Assembly (NCBI GenBank): GCA_018434685.1
Contig: JAHDOV010000004.1
Span: forward strand, 284,808 to 348,807
DNA: 64,000 bases
Direction of reading: 5' to 3'
Source of the DNA: Deltaproteobacteria bacterium
Lineage (GTDB): Bacteria; Desulfobacterota; Desulfomonilia; UBA1062
In this document: piece by piece, positions 62,490 to 64,000 of the stretch
How the letters are laid out: each line of letters begins with the position of its first letter
How positions within the stretch are numbered: position 1 is the first letter of the stretch
Made by a program: the position numbers and the translations under genes
The notes under the pieces: generated by a model
Databases searched by the model: none
Seen by the model: only the letters and a program-made list of their open reading frames with translations
Told to the model about the DNA's origin: nothing

Positions 62490-63050
62490 CTACCGGTATT
62501 TGGATCTCCGGCAGGACTCCTCTTCAATACGGGTCGGTTTCTGCACAGTGCTTCGGTTTTTTTTATTGAGCACATTCGACAGAAAGGCGACCTCGAATGG
62601 CAGATGGGCATAGGTTGCCGTATGGGTCTCCTGGAATCCCAGATCCTCATACCAGAGTCTTAAGCGGGTATCGGCCGAGATGATGCCGATCTGCACGATC
62701 TCGGCTCCGAGGGTGCGGCAGGTCTCGAGAACGTGGTTGACCAGTGCCGTGCCGAATCCTTCTCCCCGGCTTCCCGGCAGGACCCCCAGCCGTTCGAGAT
62801 AGCACAGTCTGGGTTTTGCATGTTCCAGTGCCACACAGCCGCAGGCTGATCCCCGCGACTCGAGCACATAGTAGTGCACGGCCTTTTCCATTTCCGAGGC
62901 AATCCACGCGGGGGTACAGTTTGATGGATGGCGCGGGGCGTTGTGTTCCGTCAGGCCGAATCTCTCGGCAGCATCGGCGAATGAAAGTCGAATGAGCCTG
63001 ACCAAAAGCTCGATATCCGAGGCGTCTGCTGCTCGTATCTTGTATTCCAT
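62490..63050 (-). CDS. GNAT-family N-acetyltransferase
   Basis: This 186-residue single-domain acetyltransferase has LERLGVLPGSRGEGFGTALV, the acetyl-CoA-binding loop (R/QxxGxG/A), and a C-terminal WYEDLGFQET, which closes the fold. The ATG at 63050 is preferred; an upstream start at 63086 lacks a clear ribosome-binding site. The acceptor is unknown. It follows the SGNH hydrolase gene by 45 bases on the same strand. Confidence 0.88.
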   Translation of the reverse strand: MEYKIRAADASDIELLVRLIRLSFADAAERFGLTEHNAPRHPSNCTPAWIASEMEKAVHYYVLESRGSACGCVALEHAKPRLCYLERLGVLPGSRGEGFGTALVNHVLETCRTLGAEIVQIGIISADTRLRLWYEDLGFQETHTATYAHLPFEVAFLSNVLNKKNRSTVQKPTRIEEESCRRSKYR

Positions 63051-63095
63051 GGGTATTGCCCTATACCAAACAGGGGTCTCGGGCAAATATATTCT

Positions 63096-63671
63096 CTAGT
63101 TTCCTCTGATGCGCGCTATGGTTCTCTCAAGGGTCGGGATAATGGCCTGGGCAAAAACGGCATGTCCCTTCTCGTTGGGGAAGCGGACATCGGAGAGTAC
63201 CAGGTCTCTGGTTTCAAGGTTTATTTCCTGGAGATACCCGGCCCAGTAGGTGTGGACGGGGATCATCTCGCAGCCGAGATCCACGGCGACCTCCCGGATG
63301 GCCCGGTAGTACAGGTAGACCGCCTCCATGTCATAGCGGTTGTCGAACGGGTGGGAGGTGGGCAGGAGTATGGCGGGTTGGAATCGCTCTCTGGCGAGCC
63401 GCACCATGCGTACCAGGTTCTCCTGGAATTCGGAGCGGTAGACCGGAAAGAAGGCGTCGTCGATGCCGAAGTGGAGCAGCAGGATCTCTGGCCGGTACGG
63501 ATCGATATCGTCGTAGAACGACCAGATGCCGTCGAAGGAGTTGTCCCTGATGCGGGAACAGTTGCTGAGTTCGATGTGGTGAGCGGCACAGAACTCCGCC
63601 AGGATATCCACGTAGCTTCTCTGAACGCCGAAGCCGGCCGATATGCTGCCCCCGCGGACATGCACCCTCAT
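63096..63671 (-). CDS. SGNH/GDSL-type hydrolase
   Basis: This 191-residue putative esterase/lipase has no signal peptide. The nucleophile motif is VRGGSISAGFG (block I, Ser9 within GGS in place of GDS). Block III appears as LHFGIDDAF (replacing GxND), and the catalytic Asp/His as LSDVRFPNEKGH. All residues of the triad seem present, but blocks I and III deviate from the standard. Substrate may be an acyl ester; unknown. Confidence 0.82.
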   Translation of the reverse strand: MRVHVRGGSISAGFGVQRSYVDILAEFCAAHHIELSNCSRIRDNSFDGIWSFYDDIDPYRPEILLLHFGIDDAFFPVYRSEFQENLVRMVRLARERFQPAILLPTSHPFDNRYDMEAVYLYYRAIREVAVDLGCEMIPVHTYWAGYLQEINLETRDLVLSDVRFPNEKGHAVFAQAIIPTLERTIARIRGN

Positions 63672-63755
63672 GGCCTGTTCTCTAAGCAGGTATGCAGGGA
63701 TATACCCGATCCGACGAGGTTCATCTCCTTGTTAACCCGGGGCAAGACCACGGCA

Positions 63756-64000
63756 TCACCCGTTCCGAGGAAATCGGGCCTTGAGCGTGGCGAACACACT
63801 TGCCGGCAGTATCCTCAGGCCATGGTGAATCCAGTTCCTTGAAGGGGGCTTGTAGCCGGGATTTTCCCTCATGGTTACAGCTTGTTGCACACAGGCATCC
63901 ACGCACAGTCCGCAGCCGATGCAATCTGCCTCAGCAAAAAAATGGGTTTTGTCCCTGATGGTATGTGCATGCGTGTTACAGACCTTGACACATCTGCCGC
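63756..64000 (-). CDS. 4Fe-4S ferredoxin-domain protein (partial, N-terminus outside window)
   Basis: The C-terminal 80 residues of an iron-sulfur protein are visible, reading into the right edge. The end of one Cys motif (CVKVC) and one full set, CIGCGLCVDAC, are seen, followed by QQAVTMRENPGYKPP and an Arg-rich tail. This suggests at least two [4Fe-4S] clusters. The tail PPSRNWIHHGLRILPASVFATLK is unusual. It reads in the same direction as the SGNH gene, whose start is 84 bases after its stop. The full protein and partner are not known. Confidence 0.8.
   Translation of the reverse strand, partial: GRCVKVCNTHAHTIRDKTHFFAEADCIGCGLCVDACVQQAVTMRENPGYKPPSRNWIHHGLRILPASVFATLKARFPRNG

Noticed and set aside
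1..64000. tRNA or rRNA genes, CRISPR array, insertion sequence, integrase or prophage genes
   Set aside because: None seen on either strand by eye; a tRNAscan-type and repeat search would be needed to exclude short elements.

Overview
The window looks like chromosomal DNA of an anaerobic Gram-negative bacterium, most likely a member of the Desulfobacterota (former Deltaproteobacteria; sulfate-reducing or syntrophic type). The reasons are a selenocysteine formate dehydrogenase, a stand-alone ferredoxin-thioredoxin-reductase-like catalytic chain, several acyl-CoA dehydrogenases, a high-affinity branched-chain amino acid ABC operon, TonB/TolC outer-membrane machinery, and DUF1015 and DUF6178-like proteins. 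This placement is inference; there is no rRNA or other phylogenetic marker. I saw no tRNA, CRISPR array, transposase or phage gene.

Layout. (1) 1-4436, minus strand: a TonB-dependent uptake operon in the order receptor, exbB, exbD, tonB, Fe3+-siderophore/cobalamin-type ABC ATPase (cut by the left edge). Its putative promoter carries a palindrome in the -35/-10 spacer. (2) 5085-9627, plus strand: fdnGHI, a three-subunit membrane formate dehydrogenase whose large subunit reads through an in-frame TGA as selenocysteine, closed by a strong bidirectional terminator. (3) 9737-34741: a large exopolysaccharide locus. An 18-gene minus-strand run (34741 to 15071) holds export and chain-length proteins, an AAA ATPase, a BY-kinase-like ATPase, an initiating sugar transferase, amino-sugar enzymes, flippase, polymerase, two polysaccharide deacetylases, a FemAB-like protein, two glycosyltransferases and a GNAT-like protein. 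A second minus-strand unit (13181 to 9737) adds a hexapeptide acyltransferase, a CE4-like protein and a paralogue of the GNAT-like protein. Between them a secreted beta-helix protein is read on the plus strand from a sigma-54-type promoter. (4) 35522-38784: glutaredoxin plus FTR catalytic chain, a PilZ protein, a small cytochrome c and a DUF6178-like protein. (5) 38828-45002, minus: a TetR-controlled TolC/adaptor/RND efflux operon. (6) 45107-49828: DUF1015 protein, kinase-fold protein, small secreted protein and RNase R. (7) 49791-54655, minus: livKHMGF. (8) 54790-58539, minus: a MarR regulator and a glycine-betaine-type ABC transporter. (9) 58667-62472: an XRE regulator with an acyl-CoA dehydrogenase and EamA transporter, divergent from a second acyl-CoA dehydrogenase across a shared control region with an 11-bp inverted repeat. 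(10) 62490-64000: GNAT protein, SGNH hydrolase and the C-terminal end of a ferredoxin-domain protein cut by the right edge.

The most distinctive part is the polysaccharide locus. Its gene content resembles the EPS loci that accompany exosortase (XrtA/PEP-CTERM) systems, yet no exosortase or PEP-CTERM substrate is present in the window. It is unusually rich in modification enzymes (three CE4-type deacetylases, two hexapeptide acyltransferases, one FemAB-like protein, two paralogous GNAT-like proteins). It also has a BY-kinase-like protein without the usual Walker A lysine, an initiating transferase with an extra degenerate GGDEF-like N-terminal region, and a sigma-54-type promoter in front of the secreted beta-helix protein.
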